64,000 nt of DNA. Origin: Palsa-883 sp963847615. GTDB lineage: Bacteria > Pseudomonadota > Alphaproteobacteria > Acetobacterales > Acetobacteraceae. The notes beneath the pieces are model-generated. The model saw only the letters and a program-made list of their open reading frames with translations. It was not told where the DNA came from and searched no databases. This document shows, one piece after another, positions 45,013 through 54,665 of the stretch. The stretch covers positions 62,001 to 126,000 of the forward strand of contig CAWKAN010000016.1 in the NCBI GenBank assembly GCA_963847615.1. The letters are read 5' to 3'. The position numbers and the translations under genes are program-made. Positions within the stretch are counted from its first letter, which is position 1. The number at the start of each line of letters is the position of its first letter.

Positions 45013-45885
45013 TCAAACCGCCTCCAAATCCACACTCACCGCCAGCTTGTGCGACCCGCCACCCAGCAGCACGCCGCGCACCGGACTGATATCGCCGTAG
45101 TCGCGCCCCCAGCCCAGCACCACGTGCTCGTCCTGCACCACCAGGTCGTTGGTCGGATCGAGATCGATCCAGCCATGCGCCGGCCCCAGCCACGCCCCCA
45201 CCCAGGCATGCGACTGATCGGCGCCCCGCCGCGTCGCCCGGCCCGGCGGCGGGCGCGTGCGGATATAGCCGGACACATACCGCGCCGGCAGGCCCAGCGC
45301 GCGCAGCCCGGCGATCATCAGATGGCTGAAGTCCTGGCACACGCCGGCACGCTGCTTCAGCACCTGGTCAACCGGCGTGGCGATCGTGGTGACGCCCGGG
45401 CGAAAGGTGAAGTCGCGCCGGATCCGCGCGGTCAGCTCCAGCAACCCTCCCAGCACCGGCCGCCCGGCGGGAAACGACTCCGCGGCATAGGCCCCCGCCG
45501 CCGCGTCGGCCGGCGCCATCGGGCTGGCGAAGGCGAACTCGGCGGCCCGCCAGGCCTCGCCACCGCCGGCGCGGACGGCCGCGGCGATGCTCTCCCACGG
45601 TGGCGTCGCGGCGGGCTCGGGCGGGGCGGGAAACTCCACCTCGATGTTGGCGGTCAGCCGCACCTCGAACGCCGCGTGCGGCAGATCGAGGAACAGCCAG
45701 CTCACCCGGTTGCCGAAATGATCGGTCCCCTCGGTGCAGCGTGCCGCGGCCGGGGTGGTGGCGAGGGCCGTATCGTTGACCGCCTGCTGCGGCAGCGCCC
45801 GTGGCCACAGATGCAGCATGTGCGCGGCGAGATCGACCGATTCGCCATAGGTATAGACGGTCGTGTGGCGCACCCGGTACTTCAT
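45013..45885 (-). CDS. Transglutaminase-like cysteine peptidase family protein
   Basis: A 290-aa protein with an N-terminal bacterial transglutaminase-like beta domain (MKYRVRHTTVYTYGESVDLA) and the catalytic core: Cys in QRAGVCQDFSHLMIAGLRAL, His in DQSHAWVGAWLG, Asp in GWIDLDPTND. The ATG 45885 overlaps the stop of the ATP-grasp/alpha-E gene by 4 bases. This pair recurs in many bacteria and has been predicted to make or cleave peptide tags, without proven substrate. Confidence 0.92.
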   Translation of the reverse strand: MKYRVRHTTVYTYGESVDLAAHMLHLWPRALPQQAVNDTALATTPAAARCTEGTDHFGNRVSWLFLDLPHAAFEVRLTANIEVEFPAPPEPAATPPWESIAAAVRAGGGEAWRAAEFAFASPMAPADAAAGAYAAESFPAGRPVLGGLLELTARIRRDFTFRPGVTTIATPVDQVLKQRAGVCQDFSHLMIAGLRALGLPARYVSGYIRTRPPPGRATRRGADQSHAWVGAWLGPAHGWIDLDPTNDLVVQDEHVVLGWGRDYGDISPVRGVLLGGGSHKLAVSVDLEAV

Positions 45886-48465
45886 GCGGCGCCCCGCAGC
45901 GCCGGCGCCTCGCCCCCCAGGCCGACGGTCTGCGCCGCCGGCAGCAGCGCGAAGTAGCGGCGGGTCATGCGATCGGACAGCGCGCCGATGCCGACCTCGA
46001 TCTCGCGCAGGTCGGCGGGCAGTCCCGCCGCCGTTGCCGCCTGGTCCTCGGCATCGGCGACGCGGCGGACCAGCACGCCGGTGTCGGCCAGCAGCGCCGC
46101 GGCCTCGGCGGCAAGCCCGCCTTCGGTGTGGCCCGCGACATTGGTCAAATGGTGCCACATCGCCTCGAGCTGGAACGCCAGGCCGCGCGGGTTGCCCTCA
46201 TCGGCGAGCACCAGATCGAGCACCGGCGCCGGCTGCAGCACCGTCAGGTAGCGGCTGCGGTAGGTGATCACGGAATCGCACAGTTCCAGCACCAGGCGCA
46301 GGCCGGGCTCGATGTGCGCCGGCGGCTGGTCCAGCGCGGTGGCGACCTGCGCGGCGATCGCCTGGGCCCGCTCCACCCGGCGGCCAAGGTCGAGGAACAG
46401 CCAGCCGCCGCCGCGCACCATGTTCTCCGCCGCCAGGCCGGCGAAATTGGCGGCAAACCGCAGCAGCGAGACCATCGCGTGCGCCAGTTGGTCCAGGCTG
46501 CCGCGCGCGCGCACCGCGTCGGCATGCGCCAGGCGCAGCGCGTTGGTGAACGTGGCGTACATGTCGCCGGTCAGCCGGTCGCGCGCGCTCTCGGTCAACC
46601 GCGCCACCCGGTTGAACAGGGTGGTGATGGTGCCGCCGGCGCTGACGGTGGCCAGCAGGCCGGCCGACAGGGTTGCCGCGCCGTGGGACGCCCCCAGCAT
46701 TTCCGCCGGGATGAGCTGGGCGTGGGCGAGGCATTGCAGCAGGCGCGCCAGCTCCACCGCCTCGCGCGGCAGCAGGTGGCCGCGCGCAACGCGGGTGAGG
46801 GTGGCGCGGACCAGGCGGGCGGCGTTCTCCAGCCGCTCGATATAGCGGCCCAGCCAGAACAGCGTGTCGGCGACCCGGCTGGGCAGTTCGCCGGTGGTGC
46901 GCCGGATCGCCAGCGGCGTCGTCGGCATGACCGCCGGGCCGACGATCTCGTGGCCCTCGTCGTTCAGCACCCAGACGTCCTTCGACAGGCCCTGGCTCGG
47001 CAAGGCGCCGGCAAGGTGCTCGCCGTGCTCGATGACCCGCGCCAGGCCGCCTTCCATGACCTGCCAGGCATGGCCGTCATGGATCAGGAACATGCGCAGC
47101 ACGATCGGCTTCGGCACCATGCCCAGCTCGCTGGCCGAGGGCGCGACGGACGGCGCAATGGCGGCGGAGGCGGCATAGTCCCAGCCATCCGCCGCGATCC
47201 GCGCCAGCAGGGCGGCGCGCGCGTCCGGCGCCAGCGCGGCCAGCGCCACGGCCGGCGTGGCGCCGTCGGTGGCGGAACGGATCAGCCAGCGCGCCGGGTC
47301 CTGCTCCACCAGCGCGCAGGCGCGCTGGTCGCCCAGCCACATGGTGGGCATGCTGGGGAGCAGCAGGCGCTCGCCCAGCACGCGCAGCGACAGCGCCGGC
47401 AACCAGGCGGCCAGCGCCGGGGCCTCCAGCAGGGCGGCGCCCGGATCGTTGGTGATGCGCACCGCGCCGGCGCGCGCGGCATCCATCAGACCCGGCACGC
47501 CCAGCAGGCTGCCGGACTCCAGCTCCAGCGGGTCGATCATCCGCGCATCGAGCCGGCGCAACAGCACGTCGACCGGTTGCAGCCCCTTCAGCGTCTTCAG
47601 GAACACCACGCCGCCGCGCACCGTGAGGTCGCCCCCCTCCACCAGCGCGCAGGACAGTTCGCGCGACAGGAACATGTGCTCGAACCAGTGCGGGCTGCCG
47701 GTGCCCGGGGTGAGCAGCGCGATGGACGGATTGGCCCGCTGCGATGCAAGTGGGGGTTGCGCGCGGCCGTGCGACGCGAGGGGGGGCGACGCGAGGGGGG
47801 GCGACGCGAGGCGCTGCAGCGCGTCCTGCCAGGCGTCGAAGAACGGACCCAGCGCGCGGATCTGCGTGCCGCGGAAGGTTTCCGGCAGCACGCGGGCGAG
47901 CACGCGGCGGTTTTCCCGCGCGATGGCGATGCCGGCCGCCCCGGCGGTGCGATCGGCCAGCACCATCCAGCTTCCGTTCGGCCCCCGGATCAGATCGGCG
48001 GCGTAGAATTCCATGCGCTGGCGCCACGCCGGCCCGCCGGTGTTGGCGCGGCAGGCGCGCAGAAACCCCGGATTCGGATAGACCAGGGCCGGCGGCAGCA
48101 CGCCGTTCGACAGCAGCGACTGCGCCCCGTAGAGGTCGTCGAGCAACGCGGCAAGCAAGGTCGCACGCTGTGCCAGGCCGGTGGCGAGGTCCTGGAATTC
48201 GCTCGCCAGCAGCGGCAACGGGATCGGATCGCACCGCCAGGACAGGCTGTTCGACACCGGGCAGGATGGAGGTGACGCCCTCATCCTCGAACGCTCGATC
48301 GACCCGGCGCGCCGCCTCCTGCAGACCGCCTTCGCCCAGCGTCGAGAGCGCCCCGAGCAGGCCGCGCCAATGCGGGCGCAACCCACCGCGCCCATCCACC
48401 ATCTCGTCCAGGCCAGCGGGGAGCGTCACGCGCGGTCCATGCAAAATCGATCGGACCGATAGCAT
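45882..48465 (-). CDS. Circularly permuted ATP-grasp plus alpha-E fusion, frameshifted as given
   Basis: A fusion of the DUF404/DUF407 ATP-grasp with the alpha-E helical domain (DUF403). The first ~75 residues (VDGRGGLRPHWRGLLGALST ... VTSILPGVEQ) are in one frame; from LSWRCDPIPLPLLASEFQDL on the rest is in another. A doubled G at 48245-48246 causes it. The ATP-grasp part has LLDDLYGAQSLLSNGVLPPAL and VEGGDLTVRGGVVFLKTLKG; the alpha-E part has PSRVADTLFWLGRYIERLEN. A run ASPPLASPPLASHG near 47780-47815 is an added low-complexity insert. The start is unsure (48465 or ATG 48402). The next gene is a transglutaminase. Confidence 0.85.
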
Positions 48466-48491
48466 CCTTCAATGCCGCCGCGCGAGCTAGA

Positions 48492-48525
48492 GCGCATTCA
48501 TCGTGACTGGACTCGTCACGCCCGC
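48492..48525 (+). repeat. 34-bp dispersed repeat, copy 2
   Basis: GCGCATTCATCGTGACTGGA and following bases match 24938-24971 with 5 changes. It lies upstream of the ATP-grasp gene in a 179-base gap. Confidence 0.55.
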
Positions 48526-48644
48526 CGTCCATCTGGTGTCTTGGATTTGTGCCATAGGGATCGCGGGCCGGCGCGGTTGACGCCACGCCGGCCCGGGAGC
48601 GGCCCCTCAACCTACCGGGCAACCCGGCCCACCCGCCGGCCGCC

Positions 48645-51405
48645 TCATTGCCCCAGGCGCTGCAAGATCGCTGGCACGTGCACCTGGTCGCCCTTGTAGT
48701 TCCCGGTCAGCGCATACATGACGAGATTGACGCCGAACCGATACGCCAGCGTGCGTTGCCGCGCCCCGCCCGGAATGACCGCGTACGGCGTGCGCCCCTG
48801 CGCGTCCACCGCCCAGGCCGCCGCCCAGTCATTGCCGCCGACGATTACCGGGCTGACGCTGTCGTTGGTGCGGTCCTGATCACGCTGCACCCACACCGTA
48901 TCCCCGGTGTAACGACCGGGAAAATCCGACAGCAGGTAGAACGCGCGCGCCAGCACATGCTCGGTGGTCAGCGGCGCCAGCGGCGGGATCACCAGGCCGT
49001 GCGCCACGCGCTGCAGCGCGCCCTCGGTGCCCGGCGCGAACCCTGCGCCCGAGCCGGACCCACGCGTGTCGATCAGGATGATGCCACCGTGGCTCATGTA
49101 GTCGTTCAGCGCCGTCGCCTGTGCCGTCGTCAGCGGCATCGCGTCGGCGGTGATCGGCCAGGTACAGCAGCGGATAGAAGCTCAGATCGGTGTTGCCCGG
49201 CAGCACTGCGTCGGGCTCGGCCAGCGTCGCGGCGGTGCGACGGTTGACGTAGTCCGACAGCCCCTCCAGTCCAGCCCGGGCGATCGCGTCCACCTGGGCA
49301 TCGTCGGTGACGATGTAGCCGAGGCGCGTCTCCAGCGCCGGGTTGGCCACCACGTCCAGTGCCGAAGCGCCGGTCGTGCCCATCCCCATCAGTGCCACGA
49401 GAGCCACCGCCGCCAGCCGTCCCACCCGCCGGCGGCTGGCCTGCGGTCCATCCGCTCCCGAAGCCCCGGTCCGAGCCCCCATCTGCAGCCGGCGCTTCAG
49501 CAACCCGCGCAGCGCCAGCGCGATCAGCAGATCCACCGCCAGCAGCGCCAGCGCCGCCGCCAACAGCCAAGGCCCGATCGCCCGCTCCGCGCCCCGCGCG
49601 GCGAGGGTCTCCACGGTTGCGCCGCGCACCATCGGGGCGGCCTGCGGCATCGGCAGGTTGGCGCCCAGGTTCAGCGCCTGCCGGCCATTCTCCGGCCCAT
49701 ACAGCCCGGGCGGATGGCGCGGTGAGACCGGCGTCGTCGCGAATGCGTTGGCCGCCAGGCCGGTCGCCGATTCCGGCGGCACGGTCAGCAGGCCGTAGCC
49801 GTCCAACGTCTGCGCCGGCGCCAGCACGGTGGCCTCCGGCGGCGTCGCCACGCCGGCCGACAGCGCCACCAGCCGACGCAGCATCTCCACGAACAGGCCG
49901 GACAGCGGCAGGTTCGACCAGTCGGCATTGGCGGTGACGTGGAACAGCACGATCCGCCCGGCGCCGCGCGTCGCCTCGGTCACCAGCGGCGTACCGTCGG
50001 CCAGCCGCGCCCAGGTGTGGGCAGCCAGCGCGGCGCTCGGCTCGGCCAGTACCTGGCGCGTCACCTTCACATCGGGCGGCACGGCCAGCCCGGCAAACGG
50101 CGAGTTCGGCGGAAACGGCGCCAGGCTGGCCGGCTCGCTCCAGGACAGCGCGCCACCCAACTGGCGATCGCCGCCCAGCAGCGGCACCGGCAGCAACGGA
50201 TCCGTCTCACCAATCGGTTGCTCGGCGGTGCGCGGCCCGGCGAAGCGGACCAGCAGCCCGCCCTGCTCGACCCACCTGGTGACCGCGTCGCGCTCGGCCC
50301 CTGCCGGCAGCGGCCGGTCCGCCAGGATCAGCACCGAGGTCTCGCGCTTCGCCAGGCCGGCAAGGTCGCCGGTGCGCAGCTCGGTATAGGGTCCGAGCGC
50401 CCGGCGCAGATAATACAGCGGTCCGGCAAACGGCGTCTCGGCCGTGGTCTGATCGCCGGCCAGCAGCCCGACCGGGCGGCGGCGCCAGCGCTCGTCCAGC
50501 AGCACCACCGACGCCGCCGAGGGCGGGCCTTCCAGCACCAGGCGATTGAGCCGATTGCGCAACTCGGGCGGCAACAGGATCGGCGCCTCTCCGGTGGCCG
50601 TGCCGGCCGGCATGTCGATGACGGCGCGCGCCAGGGACCGTCCGTCGCCGGACTGCGCCAGCACGAACGCCTTGGTCGGCACCGGAAGCGGCACCTGGGC
50701 CAGCCGCGCGACCAGCCGGTCCGCCTCGCTCCTGGGTGGCAGCAGCACGCGCTGCGGCAGGCTGGCGCAGCACAGCTCGGTCACCTGGCCGGCAGCCGCC
50801 AGCGTCTGCTCGAAGCCAGCAAAGCCAGCGCCGTGCGTCAGCCCGTCCGCCAGGTAGACCACGGCGCCGCCGGCAACCCGCCAGCCCGCCAGCGCGGCGG
50901 CGGCGGCGACACGATCGGGCGGCCACGGCTGCGGATGCAGTGCCGCCAGCCGCGCGCGCAGCTCCGGCACCGGCATCGCCGGGGTCAGCCGAGGCGCCGC
51001 CCCGGTCTCGTCCGCGGCGGTCGCCAGCAGCGCCGCCTGCCGCCCGGCCCGTGCCGCACTGTCCAACACGCCATTCGCCGCCTGTATCCGCCGCGGCCAG
51101 TCGCTCGCCGAGGCCCAGCCATTGTCCACCACCAGCAGCACCGGCCCGCTGCCTGGCAGCCGCGACCCGGCATCCAGCACCGGCTGCGCCAGCCCCACGA
51201 TCAACAGCCCAGTCGCAACAACCCGCAACAACAACAGCCACCACGGGGTGCGCGCCGGCGTCTCCTCCCGCGCATGCAGCCCAAGCAACAGACGAATGGC
51301 GGGAAAACTCTCGCTTAACGGTGCCGGCGGCGTCACCCGCAACAGCCACCACAACAGCGGCAACGCGGCCAACGCCAACAGCACCCATGGCGCGCCGAAG
51401 ATCAT
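48645..51405 (-). CDS. BatA-like / DUF4159 membrane protein, frameshifted as given
   Basis: About 918 aa after repair. The N-terminus has two membrane helices (MIFGAPWVLLALAALPLLWW and WLLLLRVVATGLLIVGLAQP), the BatA/aerotolerance-regulator N-terminal domain. A long periplasmic part follows, then two further helices (LLAAALALLAVDLLIALALR and LAAVALVALMGMG) and the DUF4159 domain. The frame breaks at a doubled G (49161-49162); removal gives LSFYPLLYWPITADAMPLTT. DUF4159 usually lies in MoxR/DUF58 clusters, as here. Function unproven; presumed envelope complex. Confidence 0.85.
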
Positions 51406-51423
51406 CCCGGTCCTCGTGTGGGC

Positions 51424-51745
51424 GAAGCAAGGTCAGGGCTCCGCCCTGAAACCCGCCAGGGGGCTTTGCCCCCTGGACCCCCACCCCCCGGGACAAGTGC
51501 CCGGGGGCAGGCGCCGGCACAGCCTCTGGAACTCCATCCGTTTGGCTGGTGAGGGGGCGGGGGGTAAGCGTGACAGGCCAATGCCGCCCGTCGAGACGGG
51601 CGGCATTGGCCTGTCACGCTTACCCCCCGCCCCCTCACCAGCCAAACGGATGGGTTCCAAGGGCTCCGCCCTTGGCGGGGTTCCAAGGGGCAGCGCCCCT
51701 TGGCGGGGTCCAGGGGCGGAGCCCCTGGCCTTGCTTCGATCCGCG
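51424..51745. repeat. GC-rich repeat module between DUF4159 and DUF58 genes
   Basis: It begins GGGCGAAGCAAGGTCAGGGC (51422) and ends with the near-complement ...CCTGGCCTTGCTTCG (about 51739). Most of 51470-51540 is the reverse complement of 16080-16160. A perfect palindrome with 59-base arms occupies the middle. No gene inside. Confidence 0.7.
51534..51653. repeat. Perfect palindrome, 59-bp arms, 2-base centre
   Basis: Left arm 51534-51592, centre GA, right arm 51595-51653, with no mismatch. The arm starts CCATCCGTTTGGCTGGTGAG and ends CAATGCCGCCCGTC. Such long perfect palindromes are usually unstable, so this is either very recent or an assembly product. Confidence 0.9.
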
Positions 51746-51761
51746 CGAAGGCCGGGCCGGG

Positions 51762-52661
51762 TCATCGGGCGGACAATGCGGTGTAGAGCCCGAGCAGTGC
51801 GGCTTCGGGTGGCTGGTCGGTGCGGTGGGTGGCGAAGCTGAATCCGGCCGCGCCGCAGATCGCCGCCAGCCCGTCCTGTTGCGCCTTAAGACGTGCGGTG
51901 TACGCGCTACGGACGCTTTCGACGCGTGGGATCAGGGTGTCGCCCTCGTGTTCGACGCCGCGGAAGCGGATGCGACCGCTGTAGGGCAGTTCGACTTCGG
52001 CGGGGTCGAGCACCTGAAGCAGGATGCCGGTGACCGGGATGGCGCTGAGCCGGCCGATGGCGGCCTGGATCTCCTCCAGCGGGGCGAGGAAATCGCCGAT
52101 CAGCACGACGCTGGCGTGGCGCGGCAGGGGCACGTTGGGCGGCAGGCCGATGTCGGCCTCGGGCAGGTTGTCCAGCGCGGCGGCGAGCCGGTCGAGGCCG
52201 ACGCGGCCGGCGACCGGGCGTGCCCCGGGCGCGATCAGCGTCACGCGTTCCCCGCCGCGCAGCAGCAGTGCCGCGAGCGCCAGCAGCAGCAGTCCGGCGC
52301 GCTCGCGTTTTTCCACCGGGACCAGGCGCGAATGCCATCGCATGCTGGGCGAGCTGTCGCGCCACAGGCAGACGGTCTGCGCCGCCTCCCACTCGGTTTC
52401 GCGCACGAACCAGCCTTGCGGCGCCGGGTGGCCGGATTTCGCCGACTGGCGCCAGTCGATGCGCGCGATGGAATCGCCCACGACGAAGGGGCGGAACTGC
52501 CAGAAGCTGTCGCCTTGTCCGACGCGCCGCCGGCCGTGCACGCCCTGTGCCACGGTGGCGGCGACGCGTTCGGCGGCGACCAGCAGCGGCGGCAAGCGGG
52601 CGCCGAGTGCCTCCGCGCGGCGTGCCGCGAGGCCGGAGTGGGCGGCTGGGTTAGGAATCAA
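51762..52661 (-). CDS. DUF58 domain-containing protein
   Basis: A roughly 299-aa protein of the DUF58/von-Willebrand-like group that accompanies MoxR ATPases. Signature segments are FWQFRPFVVGDSIARIDWRQ, with the typical DxxRxIDWxxSA string, and VCLWRDSSPSMRWHS with a DxSxSM MIDAS-like motif. A TTG at 52661 (LIPNPAAHSG) is the best start; the open frame goes on into the palindromic repeat upstream, which is not coding. Cotranscribed with moxR probably. Confidence 0.88.
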   Translation of the reverse strand: MIPNPAAHSGLAARRAEALGARLPPLLVAAERVAATVAQGVHGRRRVGQGDSFWQFRPFVVGDSIARIDWRQSAKSGHPAPQGWFVRETEWEAAQTVCLWRDSSPSMRWHSRLVPVEKRERAGLLLLALAALLLRGGERVTLIAPGARPVAGRVGLDRLAAALDNLPEADIGLPPNVPLPRHASVVLIGDFLAPLEEIQAAIGRLSAIPVTGILLQVLDPAEVELPYSGRIRFRGVEHEGDTLIPRVESVRSAYTARLKAQQDGLAAICGAAGFSFATHRTDQPPEAALLGLYTALSAR

Positions 52662-52681
52662 GACGGCACCACTGCGTACAG

Positions 52682-52798
52682 TTCTCCCCCTCCCCTTGAG
52701 GGAGGGGGGTGGGGGGAGGGGGCGGCACGCCAGAGCCCTTGGTGCGACCCTGGCACCAACCCCTCCCCCACCCCCCTCCCTCAAGGGGAGGGGGAGAA
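52682..52798. repeat. Inverted repeat between moxR and DUF58
   Basis: Arms of 34 perfect bases at 52682-52715 and 52765-52798 (TTCTCCCCCTCCCCTTGAGG and on). A GC-rich hairpin in the moxR-DUF58 gap that may dampen read-through. Confidence 0.8.
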
Positions 52799-52824
52799 TC
52801 TTCCGTACTTGCGGGGCGACGCCC

Positions 52825-53877
52825 TCACCCCAGGCGCTCCACCAGGCGGTCGATCACGTCGCCGAGCGCCACGCCGTCGGCGCGCGCGGCGAAATTCAGC
52901 GCCATGCGATGGCGCAGCACCGGGCGGGCCAGCGCCACCACGTCATCGATGCTGGGCGCCAGCCGCCCGTCGATCAGCGCGCGGGCGCGGGAGGCCAGCA
53001 TCAGCGCCTGCGCGGCGCGCGGGCCGGGACCCCAGGCGACGTGCCGGCGCACGGTGTCGTCGGTGGTGCTCTCGGGCCGGCCGCCGCGCACCAGCGACAG
53101 GATCGCGTCGACCACCTTCTCGCCGACCGGCACGCGGCGGATCAGCGCCTGGGCGGCCATCAGCTCCGCGGCGGTCAGCGCCGGCGCCGGGCGTTCCTCG
53201 GTCGCGCCGGTGGTGGCGAGCAGCATCGCGCGCTCGGCCTCCAGCAGCGGGTAGCCGACATCGATCTGCAGCAGGAACCGGTCGAGCTGCGCCTCGGGCA
53301 GCGGGTAGGTGCCTTCCTGCTCGATCGGGTTCTGCGTCGCCAGCACGTGGAACGGCCGCGGCAGCGCGTGTTCCACGCCGGCGACGGCGACCCGCTGTTC
53401 CTGCATCGCCTGCAGCAGCGCCGACTGGGTGCGCGGGCTGGCGCGGTTGATCTCGTCGGCCATCAGCAACTGGCAGAACACCGGGCCGGGGACAAAGCGG
53501 AAGCTGCGCCGCCCCTCGGCTTCGTCCAGCACCTCGGAGCCGATGATGTCGGCGGGCATCAGGTCGGGGGTGAACTGCACCCGCTTGGTGGCCAGGCCCA
53601 GCACGGTGCCCAGCGTCTCGACCAGCCGGCTCTTGCCCAGGCCGGGCACGCCGACCAGCAGCGCGTGGCCGCCGGACAGCAAGGTGATCAGCGTCTGGTC
53701 AACCACCTCATCCTGGCCGAAGATCACCCGGGCGATGGCGGCGCGCACGGCGCCCACCCGCGTGCCGAGCGCCTCCACGTCGCCGAGGATCGCCTGCGGG
53801 TCGAACCCCGGCGCACCGAAGCCGGGTGCGTCAAATCTTGGGCTGCCCTGTTGCGCCGGCGCCATACCGAGAGACAT
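52825..53877 (-). CDS. MoxR-family AAA+ ATPase
   Basis: A 350-aa AAA+ ATPase. Walker A is LLVGVPGLGKSRLVETLG, Walker B region is CQLLMADEINRASPRTQSAL, sensor region VLATQNPIEQEGTYPLPEAQ, then the arginine finger region LDRFLLQIDVGYP. Start ATG 53877. It heads a leftward MoxR-DUF58-DUF4159 unit, which typically assists folding or assembly of envelope or metal-cofactor proteins. Confidence 0.94.
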   Translation of the reverse strand: MSLGMAPAQQGSPRFDAPGFGAPGFDPQAILGDVEALGTRVGAVRAAIARVIFGQDEVVDQTLITLLSGGHALLVGVPGLGKSRLVETLGTVLGLATKRVQFTPDLMPADIIGSEVLDEAEGRRSFRFVPGPVFCQLLMADEINRASPRTQSALLQAMQEQRVAVAGVEHALPRPFHVLATQNPIEQEGTYPLPEAQLDRFLLQIDVGYPLLEAERAMLLATTGATEERPAPALTAAELMAAQALIRRVPVGEKVVDAILSLVRGGRPESTTDDTVRRHVAWGPGPRAAQALMLASRARALIDGRLAPSIDDVVALARPVLRHRMALNFAARADGVALGDVIDRLVERLG

Positions 53878-53915
53878 GCGGTTCGCCTTCCCTTCTTTCC
53901 AGCCAACGCCGTTAC

Positions 53916-53962
53916 ATATAGGCAGCCAGGTACTTTCCCTTACCTGGGGATGCTACCTATAT
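53916..53962. promoter_or_regulatory. Inverted repeat in the divergent moxR / DUF1285 promoter region
   Basis: ATATAGG (53916) pairs with CCTATAT (ending 53962), and inside it CCAGGTA pairs with TACCTGG around ACTTTCCCT. It lies in the 128-base gap between divergent genes in a locally A/T-rich stretch, fitting a shared operator. A hairpin of no regulatory meaning is the alternative. Confidence 0.45.
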
Positions 53963-54005
53963 CGGCAAGGCGGAGGGAAGCGCGGGCGATGATGGAGACC
54001 GGGAT

Positions 54006-54635
54006 GTGAACGACGGCAATTCTCCAGTGCCAACGCCAGGGTCATTGCCAGCGTCATTGCCAGGGTCGCTGCCCCTGTCCACTGCCTGCGAAGCCGCTGG
54101 CGTGGGCCCGGCGCGTCGGCGCGTTGCCGTGGAATGCGGCGACCTTCCCTTCCTGATTTGCCGCGACGGCAGTTGGCTCTATCGCGGCAGCCTGATTGGC
54201 CGCAAGGAGCTGGTCTGCCTGTTCGCGTCCGTGCTGCGCCGCGACGAGGATGGCGCCTTCTGGCTGGAAACCCCGGTCGAGCGCGGCCGGATCGAGGTCG
54301 AGGATGCCCCCTTCGTCGCGGTCGAACTGGACTGGACCGGCGAGGGCAGGCGCCAGGTGCTGTCGTTCCGCACCAACGTCGATCAGATCGTCACCGCGGG
54401 TCGCCACCACCCGATCCGCGTGGCGCACGATCTGCTGACCTGCCAGCCGACCCCGTACATCGCCGTGCGGCCCGGCGCCGGCCGTCTGGCGGTCGAGGCC
54501 CGTATTGCGCGCGCGGTTTACTATGAACTCGTCGCGCTGGCCGAGCCGCGCCTGGTCGGCGGACGGCGCATGCTGGGGGTCTGGAGCTGCGGCATGTTCT
54601 TCCCGCTGGGCGAGCTGTCGCCCGACGATGCGTGA
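54006..54635 (+). CDS. DUF1285 domain protein
   Basis: A 209-aa soluble protein. The DUF1285 part runs from about residue 45: LPFLICRDGSWLYRGSLIGR, FASVLRRDEDGAFWLETPVE and VDQIVTAGRHHPIRV. The family is of unknown biochemistry. The N-terminal ~25 residues are a Ser/Pro/Leu repeat. GTG or ATG upstream is uncertain; the family core is intact. It begins the operon that continues with the NUDIX gene. Confidence 0.87.
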   Translation: MNDGNSPVPTPGSLPASLPGSLPLSTACEAAGVGPARRRVAVECGDLPFLICRDGSWLYRGSLIGRKELVCLFASVLRRDEDGAFWLETPVERGRIEVEDAPFVAVELDWTGEGRRQVLSFRTNVDQIVTAGRHHPIRVAHDLLTCQPTPYIAVRPGAGRLAVEARIARAVYYELVALAEPRLVGGRRMLGVWSCGMFFPLGELSPDDA

Positions 54636-54665
54636 TCGCGGCATGACGCAGCGGCGCCGCGCCTC

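Noticed and set aside
52680..52798. CRISPR-like repeats
   Set aside because: Only two arms in opposite direction, no spacing pattern of direct repeats; it is an inverted repeat.
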